Below, piece by piece: positions 45,148 through 57,619 of a stretch of 64,000 nt of DNA. Every line of letters starts with the position of its first letter. Within the stretch, counting starts at the first letter, position 1. The DNA comes from Cymodocea nodosa (Eukaryota > Streptophyta > Magnoliopsida > Alismatales > Cymodoceaceae). The DNA lies in the NCBI GenBank assembly GCA_036874045.1, contig CM072339.1, forward strand, positions 4,409,501 to 4,473,500, in the 5' to 3' direction. Below the pieces are notes generated by a model. That model made no database searches. It was not told the DNA's origin and saw only the letters and a program-made list of their open reading frames with translations. The position numbers and the translations under genes were made by a program.

Positions 45148-46314
45148 TTAAGAACATGATTGAAAAGTAGAAACAAATGGAATAAATGTATCAGTCCAAG
45201 CAAACTTTTTAGGCATAGTTCTTCTTGCTATTAATTCTGTTTTAATGTAGTTCTTGGTCCTTTTTAATTTGTAAACATGCAATATATTATAAATTCCAAA
45301 TACGAGTGTATTACCATTAATGATATGTAATGCATAAATGGATCCTTTTTGGTTCCAGGGTAATGTAGCAGTTTCTATTTCTACATCTATTTCAATATAC
45401 TCCTCTTCCCACTTCCATTCACTCATGTCTTCCATAATCCATATTTGAAATTTCATCAGTTCATCCCACCATCTTATCAGACATAAAGTAGGATCATCTT
45501 TTTCATTATACAACATTCCTATTTGAATTTTATTAAATTTTTCAGATGATGGTTTAGCTATTTCACTCGGTATAGGTAAAATTTCTGTATAATCATCATA
45601 ACTGTCAATGCTCACTATGTATAAATCAGATCTATATGCTATTGATATCTTCGTGACTAAATAAATATAACCATCAAGTATGACATGTGTTTGGTTAATT
45701 AATGATTTCTATCCTAGATATATTATAATGTTTTCATTCCAAGATCTGTTTAGAAAATTATACACACTTAAGCGTAAATCTTCACCCCAATTTCCTGTAG
45801 GTCTCCAATAATATAATTTTTCAGGAATTGCAAAATTTTTATCAAAAAATATTAAAGCTGACCCACAATTTTCAGTTGGTGCTTCAAATATATTAGGTCT
45901 TCTTATATTACATTCTTCTCCTGTTATAAGATTTCTTATTAAAATCTCAGGTAATGATAAGCTTGCATACCTTGGTCTCGTCTTAAATATGATTAATCCT
46001 TCATCTATCCCCATAATATGACTCATTCCTTCTGATGCATTGGGTGGAGTTCCAGTAGTTTCTTCCATAGCCAGATATTCATGAGTATTTGAACTACGAT
46101 TAAATGACCTCCATATCAATCCATCTCTAATCTTAGTCATTTTTGCAGCTTGTAGTCCTCGAAAATATTTTTCTTCAATACAGTCTTTAATTTTCTTTGA
46201 TACACAACACATCCTGCACAGATATTTAGTTGACAAGTTACTTAGTATTTCCCTTTGTGCATCCAACGGTAATTGCATTAATTCCATTTGTCGATTCAGT
46301 CTGAAGCTTTCCAT
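45148..46314 (-). pseudogene. F-box gene carried by Ath-C
   Basis: F-box at the start (LMQLPLDAQREILSNLSTKY, then LCRMCCVSKKIKDCIEE), a middle part with LAMEETTGTPPNASEG, and a C-terminal FBA-like part with FQIWIMEDMSEWKWEEEYIE and LHIINGNTLVFG. Highly similar to 23508-24646. Here the module leader runs straight into the F-box part, because the intron-like segment is absent, and an ATG at 46314 lies in the leader 24 bases before the one used in Ath-A. The two main frames are 46314-45709 and 45615-45148; it looks broken about once. The role would be substrate choice for an SCF ubiquitin ligase, inferred from the motif only. Confidence 0.82.
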
Positions 46315-46430
46315 TCTATAAATATTTGTTGTCGGATGAAGGTTGAATTAGCTGCTTCTCCTTCCAGTTCCTCCAACACTTTCTCCTTTCTCTTAAAAGT
46401 GCTGGTAACTCGTAAATAACATTCTGTTTC

Positions 46431-46490
46431 ATATATATACTGCGCATCCATAAAGTGAATAAATCTCGTTGCAAGAACGTGTCTTGCAAC
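46431..46490 (-). promoter_or_regulatory. TATA-like motif and 23-bp palindrome of the Ath-C F-box module
   Basis: The plus strand has ATATATATA at 46431-46439 and the palindrome GTTGCAAGA / TCTTGCAAC with an ACGTG core at 46468-46490. The arms are perfect in this copy. Position and spacing match Ath-A and Ath-B. Confidence 0.5.
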
Positions 46491-46599
46491 GTGCATCGTG
46501 GTTCCTGTTTTAATGGGTACATGTATCACTACTAATTTCAAATTCTGGTAACTGCTAAACCGACGAAGTTTTGTTTGTGGTTAAAAGAATAACTGTTCT

Positions 46600-46775
46600 G
46601 CTTAATCCACAAACTAACCTCGTTGACTTACAGATTACTCAACAGAACACAGTCGATTACTATTGCTAACTCCACGGACTAACTTCGTTGAGTTACAAAT
46701 AACTCAACGAAGTGACCTTATATTATATTACTGACCTCGTGGAGTTACGATTAACTCAATAGAATTACTTCGTTG
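46600..46775. repeat. Palindrome cluster between env-like region and F-box module (Ath-C)
   Basis: Imperfect hairpins such as CGTTGAGTTACAAATAACTC with AACGAAG following, and GTGGAGTTACGATTAACTCA. Counterparts at 10270-10560 and 21455-21630. Confidence 0.75.
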
Positions 46776-47215
46776 AGTTAACACTTGGCAACTTCTAAGT
46801 TTCACTCTCGTAAGTTTTCTATTCTGTTTTTTTTATTTTTCTTTGTCATTCTGCTAACTGTAATAAAGTTAAATCTATGTCATTAATGCCTCATTTTGAT
46901 TAAAATACATTTAAATCTGAACATTATATAAAGATTTAAATTACAGGTCATTTTATGTTATGCAGAATTTACATTTTACCTTATAACATGCAGAAATTTT
47001 TAAGCAGTTATCTTGTCATTCAGCAAATTGTAAATCTGTTACATATTCATAAAGTTCCACAAATTACATAATATTCAATAAATTCTATTCATTTTACATT
47101 CAAATAAGTATGAAAATTGCATCTGAAAAATTATATTCATTAATATGAATCAATTACATTACAAGTACATCATATAATTTCATACAATTTTACACAAGTA
47201 GACGAACAATACAAT

Positions 47216-49434
47216 TTAATCTATATGCCTAAGTTCATCTACTTCCTTCTGGAGTTTTTCTAATTGATGCTCTAATTGATTTATCCTCTCTACTACTCCT
47301 CCAATTTCTCCAGAAGGTACAGCTAATTCTGCAGCTACAAAATTTCTGTATTCTTTCACTGAAATGGTTCTAGATCTTATCCTTTTTGATGTCCATTTAG
47401 TGAAATCAATACTATCCACCATCATCAGTGGAATCAAATCTCCATTAAATAATTTCTTCTTTACTATTTTCAGCTTGGAGATAAAAACTGCAGACCAATT
47501 TATTTGGATCTTATTTACAACTGTATACGTGGCCAATTTGACAAATTGACTTAATTCTATGTCATGGCCTTATTGTTGATAGACATTCTTAATCAGAATG
47601 TTAGCTACCATGTGTGCTTTACCATTTAAATGCTTCAATCTGTTTAATGATGGCACACTAGGATTGATAGCTAAACAATCCTTAATTTGCTGCTCAGTCC
47701 ATTCAACTACAGTTGTATCCTCCAAAATTTTTGTTCCTTCATTCTTTAAACCAAATATGTTGTGGAGAAGCTCTGGTGTTATCTGTACATCAACTTCCTC
47801 TACGTTTGAAATTAATTCTCCTTCTCCTTCTCTTAAATTTGCATAGAAACAAGACACTAAATTCTCATATACTACATGCCCTCTATCTTGAGATATAAAT
47901 TACAGTAGACCTTGGAATTCAAATAGGTCTTTGATTTCCTGCATTCCATTCCAATTTACTGGTCTACAGTAAATAATATCGTAACCCCTTATTTCTTGGT
48001 ATTTGATATAAGCTTCCTGACTACAAAAATGTACTTCATTCAAAATTGTTGTTTCAGTCGGGTCAGGAAGGAGACTTTGTTTCTCTAGAGGGGTTTGCTC
48101 TTGCTCTTCCTTTAGCATAGGCTGCATTTGAACATTCTCTTCAGATTCCTGAATTTTTGCTATTGCTTATGTCTGTGGTGGTGAGCCAACAGAACTCTCC
48201 ACTCTATCTTGAATTCTTTCCATAATTTGCTGAAGAGTTTCTTGCTCTTCAATGGAATCTGTGAAATTATTTTTGTCCAAATGGCTTCTTTCAGCCTCTT
48301 CATTTTCTACTCTTTCTTCTTCCTCCTGACAACCAATCTGTTCTGTTATTGTTCTTTCTGATTCTGTAACAGATTGGGATGGAGTCACGGGCAATTCAGT
48401 TTCTACCCTAATTTCTATTTCTTCTTGTACAGGTTGGAAACTAATTTCAGCCTGATTTTTTTCTTTTCTTTACTCCTCCAGCTCCTCAGATTCAGATAGT
48501 AGGTTAATAAAAATCTGCTCCACAGGCCCTGTAAAAATTGGTACTTCAAATTTAATTTCTTTATAATCAGGCACTTTTTCTTTCTTTTTTCTCATTAGTT
48601 GTGCATGTTCTTCCTCTTCATCTTCTGGAATTAAATCTACAAAAATAGGCTCTGCAGGCTTTCGAACCACAAGTACTGGCTCTTCCTATTTAATTCTTCC
48701 AATAATTGCTGGTCTCGAAGGACCAGCTTCAGCTTCTTTTGCAGCATCTCTAACAGCAGTTCTGGCAGTAGCTTTCTGATGTTGTTCCACTTTAATTTTA
48801 TATTGGGCTTTCAACTTTTCTGCAGCCCTCTTTTTGTATAGTGCATCAAACACCAGATGTGCTTTAGCCACTGCCAAATCTTCTGATTCTCCTTGGTTTT
48901 TCTAATTTGAACTAGTTCTGCAAATTCTCTTATTTCTTCTTCAGTCGAAGGCCCCATCATTTCTGCTCGTGTCAATGGCTTAAATGGTGGAATTGAAGGT
49001 CTAGACTGCTGCTCCTCAAGAATAGGTCTTTCAGTAGTTGGTTCCTCCCGTTCTTCAGTTGCCTCTTCATTTGCTTTCCTTTCTTGCTCCCAAATCACCC
49101 GTTTAGCTTGTCTACAGATTCGTCTTTTGAACCAGAGTCGAGACTTACGCTAGATTAATTCTAGGGCAACTTCATTACTTGGCCTTATTTGTCTTTCCTT
49201 ACTTACAGCTATTTCTGTTGCTATTCTGATTCGTGTTTCCATTATTTGAGGTATTCGTATATCCATATCTACTAAATCTCTTCTCAACTTGAAAAGTTCT
49301 GATTCTACCTTTTGTAGCTCTTTCTCTCTTGTCGTATTTCTAATCTTCTACCGCATGTGCCACTCTTCTGATTCCTTTAGAAATTCTGATGTATCAGCAA
49401 CATCATCCCAGAATTCAGGCGTCATCTTCATCAT
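47216..49434 (-). pseudogene. env-like region of Ath-C
   Basis: On the minus strand: an N-terminal charged, helical part rich in Glu, Arg and Gln (about 49434-48690); an acidic part with two IFVDL/IFINL motifs followed by acidic runs (about 48652-48610 and 48520-48473); an acidic, Gln-rich part; then a more globular part with SCFYANLREGEGE, ITPELLHNIFGLKNEG and LAINPSVPSLNRLKHL (47857-47570) resembling the 'putative plant transposon protein' domain; and a basic C-terminal part with IDFTKWTSKRIRSR. In Athila elements the ORF after pol is called env-like by position. No signal peptide or clear membrane anchor was seen here. Broken. Confidence 0.7.
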
Positions 49435-49609
49435 CGTGGAGTTACACAACAGCACGTAATCGCTCTGATTTCTACTAGTCTAGATTCTAAATGATTTGTC
49501 GGATAATGCCCCCAAAACCTTAGGTTTTAGTTTAAATAATCACTAAGTTTAGGCAAGTAATCGGGTCATTTCCCGAACCAACTATTACTATTTTATCCGC
49601 GGTCTTAGC

Positions 49610-49715
49610 TATAGTACTTCATTGTGTTACAGGTAACTCAACGGAATAAGCTCATTGACTAACTCAAGACTTAACGGAGTAAGCTCGTTGAGTTAAGCGT
49701 AACTCAACGGACTCC
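49610..49715. repeat. Palindrome cluster between env-like region and hairpin array (Ath-C)
   Basis: Includes CTCGTTGAGTTAAGCGTAAC with TCAACGG following (about 49684-49711), plus less perfect copies. Confidence 0.75.
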
Positions 49716-49771
49716 CCGTACAAGCAAATATAATAATAAAAATATTACAGAGAATAGTTTTTTTTTTTTTA

Positions 49772-50036
49772 CAGGTTTAACCGATACTATGCTTCGGTCA
49801 AACTTAAATATTTTTTTATTTTTTTATCTTTCTTTCGGTTGAACCGATACTATGTTTCGGTAAAACAAAATCTTTTTCTGAAAATTAATATACAATTTTT
49901 TTCTGGTTTAACCGATACTATGCTTCGGTAAAACCAATATTTTTTTAATGTTCCGGTCATACCGATACTACGCTTCGGTCAGACCTAAATATTTTATAAT
50001 TTTTTGGCCATACCGATGGATCCAGTCAGTTGAACC
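49772..50036. repeat. CCGAT/ATCGG-type hairpin array after integrase (Ath-C)
   Basis: About five units of roughly 50-60 bases built on AACCGATACTATGCTTCGGT with AT-rich spacers. Each unit carries a short inverted motif (ACCGA/TCGGT). The cleanest of the three arrays. Confidence 0.85.
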
Positions 50037-50123
50037 GCAACTATTTTTATGTTTTATATATATTTTTAATGTTTTTTTTATTTAAATATATATATATATA
50101 TAAACATAAAAACTGATTTCTTA

Positions 50124-51300
50124 CTAAGTAAAACTCGAGTAGTCCTCTACTCTGATTTCTTCTATAATTCCAAAGGAGCTTTTTGGTGTTTTCAGAATAG
50201 GTTTAAGTTTTTGTCCATTTAATTTAAATATATTCTGATTTTTAGGATTTTCAATTTCAATAGCTCCATAAGGATAAATATTTCGAACTATGTAAGGTCC
50301 TACCCATCTAGATCTTAATTTTCCTGGATGGTTATGGAGTCTAGCCATATAAAGATATACTTCTTGTCCTATTTCAAAGTTTTTAGGAATAATTTTTCTA
50401 TAATGCCAGAATTTAATTTTCTCTTTTTCCCTTACAGTCTTTGAATAAGCTTCATTTCTAAATTCTTCTAATTCAATTAGTTGCATTTTCCTATTTTCAA
50501 CAGCTTGATTTAAATTAGTGTTCAGAGTTTTTAATGCCCAATAAGCTTTATGTTCTATTTCAACAGGTAAATGACAACTTTTTCCATATACTAGCCTAAA
50601 AGGTGACATACCTAAGCTCGTTTTATAAGCAGTTCTATAAGCCCAAAGTGCATCAATCAATCTATTAGCCCAATATGTTCTAGTAGGATTTACTACTTTT
50701 TCCAAGATTAATTTAATTTGTTTGTTTGCACTTTCTACTTGTTCACTTGTTTGCGGATGATATGATGTTGCAATTTTGTGGTTTACTACATATTTCTTCA
50801 TTAAGGCTTCAAAACTTCTATTACATAAATGAGTTCCTCTATCACTGATAATAGCTCTAGGTATTCCAAATCTGGCAAATATATTTGTTCTTATAAATTG
50901 TATTACCACTTTGTTATCGTTAGTTTTTGTAAGAATAGCTTCTATCCATTTAGATACATAATCCACTCCTAACAATATGTAATTAAATTGATTAGATATA
51001 GGAAATGGACCCATAAAATCTATTCCCCACACATCAAAGATTTCAATCTCAACAATAGTATTAAGAGGCATCATATTCCTCTTTGATATTCTTCCTATTT
51101 GTTGACATCTTAAACAACTTAAGCAATATTTATGAGCAGTGTTGGCCAATAAAACTCACATTGTAGAATTTTTGCAGCAGTTTTCCCTGAACCAAAATGT
51201 CCTCCACAAGCTTGGTATTGACAGAAAGACAATATGCTCGAATATTCGGTTTCTGGAACATACCTCCTTAAAACCAGATTGGGACATTTCTTAAATAAGT
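50124..51300 (-). pseudogene. Ath-C integrase
   Basis: From 51149 an open stretch of about 340 residues holds the last part of the zinc region ([17 protein letters not shown]), the DDE core ([20 protein letters not shown], glutamate region near VESANKQI), [15 protein letters not shown] and the C-terminal [15 protein letters not shown]. The HHCC start lies further upstream, to about 51300. Athila lineage. Confidence 0.88.
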
Positions 51301-51324
51301 AAGGGTCTTCCCAATAGTAATATT

Positions 51325-53772
51325 TTACTCTTGAGAAAACAATTTCTTATCCTGTCTATTCCAATCCTTAGGTGTTAAACCAGTAACTAAGTAATTAACT
51401 ATGTCTGCATACCAAGGCATTGTGTTGATGGTCATTAATTGTTCATCAGGAAAATTATCCTTAATTTCAATATTTGATTTTTCTATTTGTAATCTTGATA
51501 AATGATCTGCTACTACATTCTCACAACCTTTTTTATCTTTAATTTCTAAATCAAATTCTTGCAATAATAATATCCATCGGATCAATATAAGTTTAGTTTC
51601 TTTTTTCTTTATTAGATGTTTTAGAGTTGAATGATCCGTGTATACTATTACTTTAGCTCCAATCAAATATGATCTAAACTTTTCTAAAGCAAACACAACA
51701 GCTAATAATTCTTTTTCAGTAGTTGTGTAATTAACTTGAGCATCATTTAAGGTTTTGCTTGCATAATGAATCACTCTAGGAGATTTTTCTATTTCCTGTC
51801 CTAACACTGCTCCTACAGCAAAATCAGAAGCATCGCACATTAATTCAAATGGATGGTTCCAATTAGGTGCTTGAATTATAGGAGTTGAAATTAAGCTAGT
51901 CTTAAGTCTAAAAAATGCTTCCTTGCAATTTTTATCAAAGTTAAATAGAACATCTTTTAATAGATTAGTTAAAGGTCTACCTATCTTGCTAAAGTCTTTA
52001 ATAAATCTTCTATAAAAACCAGCATGTCCTAGAAATGATCTAATATCTTTTACTGATTTAGGTTCTGGTAGATTAGAAATTACTTCTATTTTAGCTTTAT
52101 CTACTTCCAACCCTTTTTTAGAAACAACATGCCTTAAAACTATTCCTTGTTTAACCATGAAGTGACATTTTTCCCAATTTAAAACCAAATTTTTTTCCAC
52201 ACAGCATTTTAATATTTGGTCTAAATTGCTTAAACACACTTCATATGAGTTGCCATATACAGTAAAATCATCCATAAATATTTCTAAAAATTCATCAGTC
52301 ATTCCAGTAAATATGCCCTGCACACACCTTTGAAAGGTAGCTGGTGCATTACATAATCCGAATGGCATTCATTTAAAAGCATAAGTTCCATTAGGACAGG
52401 TGAAAGTTGTTTTCTTTTAATCTTCTAATGCTACTGGAATTTGATTATACCCTGAATACCCGTCTAGGAAACAAAAATATTCTTGCCCTGCTAATTTTTC
52501 CAGCATTTGATCTATAAAAGGTAAGGGAAAATGATCTTTCCTAGTCACAGCATTCAACTTTCTATAGTCTATACATACACTCCAACCTGATTGAATTCTA
52601 GTAAGTATCAAGTCTTGACTTTCATTCCTAATAATTGTTAATCCTGATTTCTTAGGAACTACATGGATTGGACTAACCCACGAGCTATCAGAAATCGGAT
52701 ATATTATATCATTATCTAACCATTTAACTATTTCCTTCCTGACTACTTCCTTAAGGATTGGATTTAATCTCCTCTTAGGAATTCTAACAGGTTTAGCATT
52801 CTCTTCTAAATATATGTGGTGACCGCATAAAGTTGAACTTAACCCTTTTATATCAGTCATAGTCCATCCTATTGCTTCTTTATAACTTTTTATTACCTCT
52901 TTTAATTTAGCTATTTGATCCTCTTTCAAATCTGAAGCAATAATGATTAGACAGGTCCGTTTATGTTCCAAAAATATATAGGTTAATTCAGGAGGTAAAA
53001 GTTTTAATTTTAAATGCTGCCCATCAGAAGCTAGAGCTCCTAATTGAACATCATCATTTTTTAAATCAATTTTTTCCTGATCTCCTTCTATATTTATGAT
53101 TTCACTTTCTTCTAAAGTTTCAGAATTGATTTGCCTATTTAATTCTTCTTGAATCACATCATCTAACATATCTCCTTCATCCTCTAAAAAGTCTATGGTA
53201 TGTAAGGACATTTCTAACTCCTCAAACCTTTCTAGTTCGAAAATATTTAATTGAGTATCCTCATTACCATATGCTAACTTCATTACTCCAGTTTTACAAT
53301 TTATAACAGCCCCTGATGTTGCTAAAAATGGCCTTCCCAAAATTAAAGATGTATCACTATTTTTATGCTTAATTTGTTGGGAATCCAAAATTACAATATC
53401 AATAGGATATATAAAATTCTTGATTTTAATTAAGACATCCTCTATTTTTCCTCTAGGGTATCTTATACTTCTATCAGCCAATTGAATAACCGTACTAGTA
53501 GGAGTTAAGCCTTCTAATCCTAAGGATGCAAATATATCACTTGGCATAACATTTATACCTGCACCTAAGTCTATTAAGGTTCTTTCTAGAATGGTATTTC
53601 CTATGGTGCATGATATAACAGGGATTCTAGGATCAGATAACTTTTTAGGAATTTGTGGCAGAAATAGGTAATTACTTTGCTCAACTAAAAAGACCTTTCT
53701 AAGAACTGTTCGCTCTCTTTTCTTAGTACACCAATCCTTCAGAAATTTAGCACAAGGTGGCATATTCTGCAA
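51325..53772 (-). pseudogene. Ath-C protease, reverse transcriptase and RNase H
   Basis: Protease: IGNTILERTLIDLGAGINVM and SLILGRPFLATSG (about 53640-53300). [75 protein letters not shown] (about 52720-52250). RNase [46 protein letters not shown] (about 51860-51600), then [13 protein letters not shown]. The motifs and their wording are those of Athila pol. Two long frames (53772-52417 and 52368-51325); it looks broken here about once. Confidence 0.9.
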
Positions 53773-53883
53773 TAGATCTAACAGAGGAATGTTAACTTGT
53801 ACTTTTTCAAAAATTTCTCTTATTTTTTCTTGTTTTTCAGGAATTGTTTGTTGTAATCTTTCAGGATAGGGTGCTAAAGATTT

Positions 53884-54834
53884 TTATTTCAAAGACTCTT
53901 TTTCTTTTAGTTGATTTGTTTGATCATTTTTAGCTTCAATTGCAGATTTAGATTGTTCTTCAGTGATTTCTAAATTTTCAGCTATTACATTTTTATTATC
54001 ATTTTGATTTTTACTCTTGTCCACCTTCATATCATTTTCATTTTGAGTTCTTGGTGGTATATCAGTTCCAGATCTTAATGTTACACATACATCTTCCAGA
54101 TTTTCGTTACTTTCATGATGTTTTTGTATATCATTTTCGTGATTATGATCTTCAAATGTTTTTAGTTTTAAAGTGCATTCTTTAAATTCTCTTACATTTG
54201 TGTTTTCTGTTTGTTGTATTTTTTGCAAGTTGTGCAGGTTTATAACATTATAATTTTCATTGTCCTGTTGTAAAACTTGTATTTTCATTGCATTTTTGTT
54301 TAATGCTTTTAATTTTGTTTCCAGATCATCTAATTTCATTGCATTCAATTTTTGATCAATTTTCTTTATGGCTTTTTCAATTTCGTAAATTATATCCTAT
54401 TAGGTTCTGAATATGCCTCCTTATAGTTTAATTGGTTGACTTCTTGTTGTTGACACACAAAGTATTCCAGTTTGTCTAGATTTTGCTCTATACTATGCTC
54501 CAGTCTGTCATAGCAATCCCAAACTTCAGTGTCTCTCATCATATTACAGATTCTATACTGACCATCAGTTGGGTAAACTATAGGATTCTCATAAAACAGA
54601 TCTATCAGTCTGTAAATGTCTCAATTTCAAACAATCAGAAATGTCGTGTCCTTTAGAATTGTAGAATTCACATATGCTAATTAAAGGTTTCAGAAATCTT
54701 TGAGAATAAGCATATGTCATATTCTCAATTATAGAAGAAAACACACAACTCTGACTATTAAAATGAAACAGCTCTAACAGTTGCTTATATCTATTCAATT
54801 CAATTCAATTCCCTAGCAACGGCACCATAAAACT
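53884..54834 (-). pseudogene. gag: Ath-C nucleocapsid-type ORF, polar linker and primer-binding site
   Basis: The primer-binding site is at 54827-54810 (minus strand TGGTGCCGTTGCTAGGG). A zinc-knuckle-type stretch (CEFYNSKGHDISDCLKL region) follows in 54798-54589, and then a Lys/Asn/Glu-rich linker (54348-53884) up to the protease. As in Ath-A, no capsid domain is present between the LTR and pol. Broken. Confidence 0.75.
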
Positions 54835-56655
54835 TGTTCGTGTTTTCCCAGCACTACACTAGAAAAACTTGGATTTGTTACTTCTATTTTTACTTAGTTA
54901 ATTTATCTTTATGCCTATTCTTTCTTTTAGAAGTAAACAAACAACCTTTAATACAATTTAGATATTAATTCCAATTTGTACTTTAACTGCAAGTGCACAG
55001 TGTCTATTGTATCAGTGTGCAAGTACAGGTCGATCCCATAGGGAATTGCTGACGAATTTAAGAAATGTTTGATTGTGAACAATTCAAATTTATATTCAAT
55101 AAGCACTCCGTTGAGTTACAGTTAACTCAATGGACTATCCTCATGGACTTAAGTTAACTCCACGAGCCTGTCTCTTCTTTATAATACTGCTAATTACAGA
55201 GGAATTTGGCCAACCATTGGGCGATTCCACAAATTGTAAATAACATCAATTAAGCTTTTTAATGCTAGTTAACATTGGATTTATCATTATGCAATACTAA
55301 CATTCATATGATTCAAATAGTAACCATTAAAATCTTTAAGTTGTTTTGTACGAACCAATTTCAGTAAACTGTAAAATTAAAACTAACATAAAACAATCAT
55401 AAAATTGATACAAATAACATTAATCACGATACAACACCAACAATACAACACTCAAATACAACATACAAACAAAGATAAATTGTTTTTGGTATTTTTGTTT
55501 TGATGTGATGGGCGAAAGGTGAAATGTAAAGTAATTTCACTTGACAGTAAATACTTCCGACACTACTTGCAACGCGATTACACCAATGAAAATTGAACCA
55601 CTTACAATTCTGTCTCCTCTCCCTATAGAATCGCGAGTCCAAAATTGCAAGATGATCTCCTCTTCAGCATACAAGCATCAACCCGAAGCCAAGGCTAAAA
55701 GCTTTACGATCTCCTGAAATATGAGTCGGTGCTTGGTGAAAATGTCTTCCCTTCCTGCGACGCGATCACTCCTCACAGTGGTTGTCAAGCACTGTGTTTG
55801 GCTCGGAATCGACCCGACATCAGGCAAGTATCCTCACAGACCTCCGATGATTGCTGATTATGGTGGTGATACGATGGTTGGTGTGATACTTCGGAGAATC
55901 ACTGATACTGTCTGCAGAAAGCTCGGTGCTCCTCCTCTATATACACTGGCCGTCCATCGATCACACCCTTTCTTTTTTTTCTTCTTTTCTTTTATATTTC
56001 TTTAGTGGTAACTGCTTCTACTTGAATGGTCGGTTGGATTTCCTTCCTTCAGATCAACGACGATGATTTCTTTCTCCCTACGCGATTGAACTCCTGCGTG
56101 ATACGTGCAAACGTGGTTTTTCCTTTCAACTGTCTGTTCCTGCAACTGCTACAGTGGCATATTAGAAAATATATAGTCCGTGGAGTTACAAATAACTCAA
56201 CGGACTTCCTTCGTTGATTTAACTATAAAACACGTGCAAAAATAACAACTTAAGTTTATAACGCTAACCTAATGCGTTGCCTTAGTGTATTTTCATGTAA
56301 CTCAACGCGTGTAGTTATACTAACTTAACGAGTTATAACGTAAGTAAATCTACCAGCTCTCAACACGTGTCAACAGCAGTTTAAACATAAAATAACATTC
56401 TGGAGAGTTACAGGTATAACTATCCGATGCTCAAATGCATTTTCGGATACTTAAGAATTTCACAGCCTGCAATTTACCGACAGTTCATAAATGTACTAAA
56501 TTAACATTAATTCCCCAAAATTAAGCAGATTCTTCAATTAAAGCATATAACAGTGCAATTATAACATAATGGCTTAATTCTCATATGATAAGCTAAATAT
56601 TATGCAATTAACCATCATTTAATCGTTAATAATATGCACTTTTTCATTCTAAACA
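54835..56655 (-). repeat. Ath-C 5' LTR
   Basis: Bounded by TGTTCGTG and CATTCTAAACA on the plus strand, 1821 bases, followed by the target repeat CGACT at 56656-56660. Confidence 0.92.
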
Positions 56656-56660
56656 CGACT

Positions 56661-57619
56661 CCATATGATACTTGGACTTTTGATAAAAAAGAGTGAATGA
56701 CATTAAATACTAAAAATTTAAATATCTTGTTTTGTGCTTTATCTTATGATCAATTTAATAAAGTTTTGACATATTAAACTGCATATGAGATATGAGATAC
56801 ATTAGAAGTTACCAACAAAGGTACTAACCAAGTCAAGGAATCTAAGATTAATATGTTAGTACATAAATATAAGCTTTTTAAAATGCACAAAAATGAATAT
56901 ATCTCTTACATGTTTTCCCGTTTTCTTAGGATTGTAAATTCATTAAAATCTTTAGGCAAGAAATTCGAGGAAAAAGACTTGGTAAGAAAGATTCTTAGAT
57001 CTTTAACTTAAATTTAGGCTCAAAAGACAACATCTATTAAAGAGTTCAAAGATTTAAATACATATACTTTAGATGATCTCATAGGCAATCTGACAGCCTA
57101 TGAAGTACAACATTTAGATCCAAAAGGAAATAATCCTAGAAGAGATCTGGCTTTTGAGGTTGATAAAGTCTCAGAAGTCATTAGTAATTTTGACGATAAT
57201 TTACTTTTGTTGACCAGAAAATTTAGAAATCTATTTAAGAAATGTAGGAACTTTAAGTCAGCAAAGACATCTAGAGATATAGAGAAGAAGTCATTCATGA
57301 AGGATAAAATCATATGCTACAAGTGCAACAGGCTAGGTCACTTTCAAATTGATTATCCTCTCAACAAAAATAAGAAGAATTCAAGGAGGAATTTCAAGAA
57401 TAAGAAATTCAAAAAGAGAAGGGCACTTAAAGTGACATGGGATGACTCTTTCTCTTCACAAAGTAAAGAAATAAAGGATTCAACATCAAATAATGAATCA
57501 TCATCAAGATCAGATTCAAAAAAAAATCTAGCAAATGTGTGCTTTATGACAAATTCTAGTGAGGTACACAAATCAAAATGGAAAATAGACAGTGAAGCAT
57601 CTAGCCACATGACTAAAGA
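56661..57619 (+). pseudogene. gag: Cop-2 gag, continued, and start of protease
   Basis: Continues the gag split by Ath-C. It contains capsid-type stretches, the lysine-rich part RKFRNLFKKCRNFKSAKTSR, a zinc knuckle (CYKCNRLGHF), a basic tail, and then the protease-type stretch KWKIDSEASSHMTKD up to the solo LTR border at 57620. Broken. Confidence 0.8.

Larger units (their letters stand above)
42565..56655 (-). mobile_element. Ath-C: Athila-type (Ty3/gypsy) retrotransposon carrying an env-like region and an F-box gene
   Basis: 5' LTR 56655-54835, primer-binding site, zinc-knuckle ORF and linker, protease, RT, RNase H, integrase (to 50124), hairpin array, env-like region (49434-47216), F-box module without the intron-like segment, purine tract, 3' LTR 44418-42565. 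The 5-bp target repeat CGACT lies at 42560-42564 and 56656-56660, inside Cop-2 gag. 14.1 kb. Seven differences were counted in the first 235 LTR bases, so about 3%, of the order of a million years at usual plant rates. The most complete of the three copies; broken, with fewer than about fifteen visible breaks. Confidence 0.92.
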
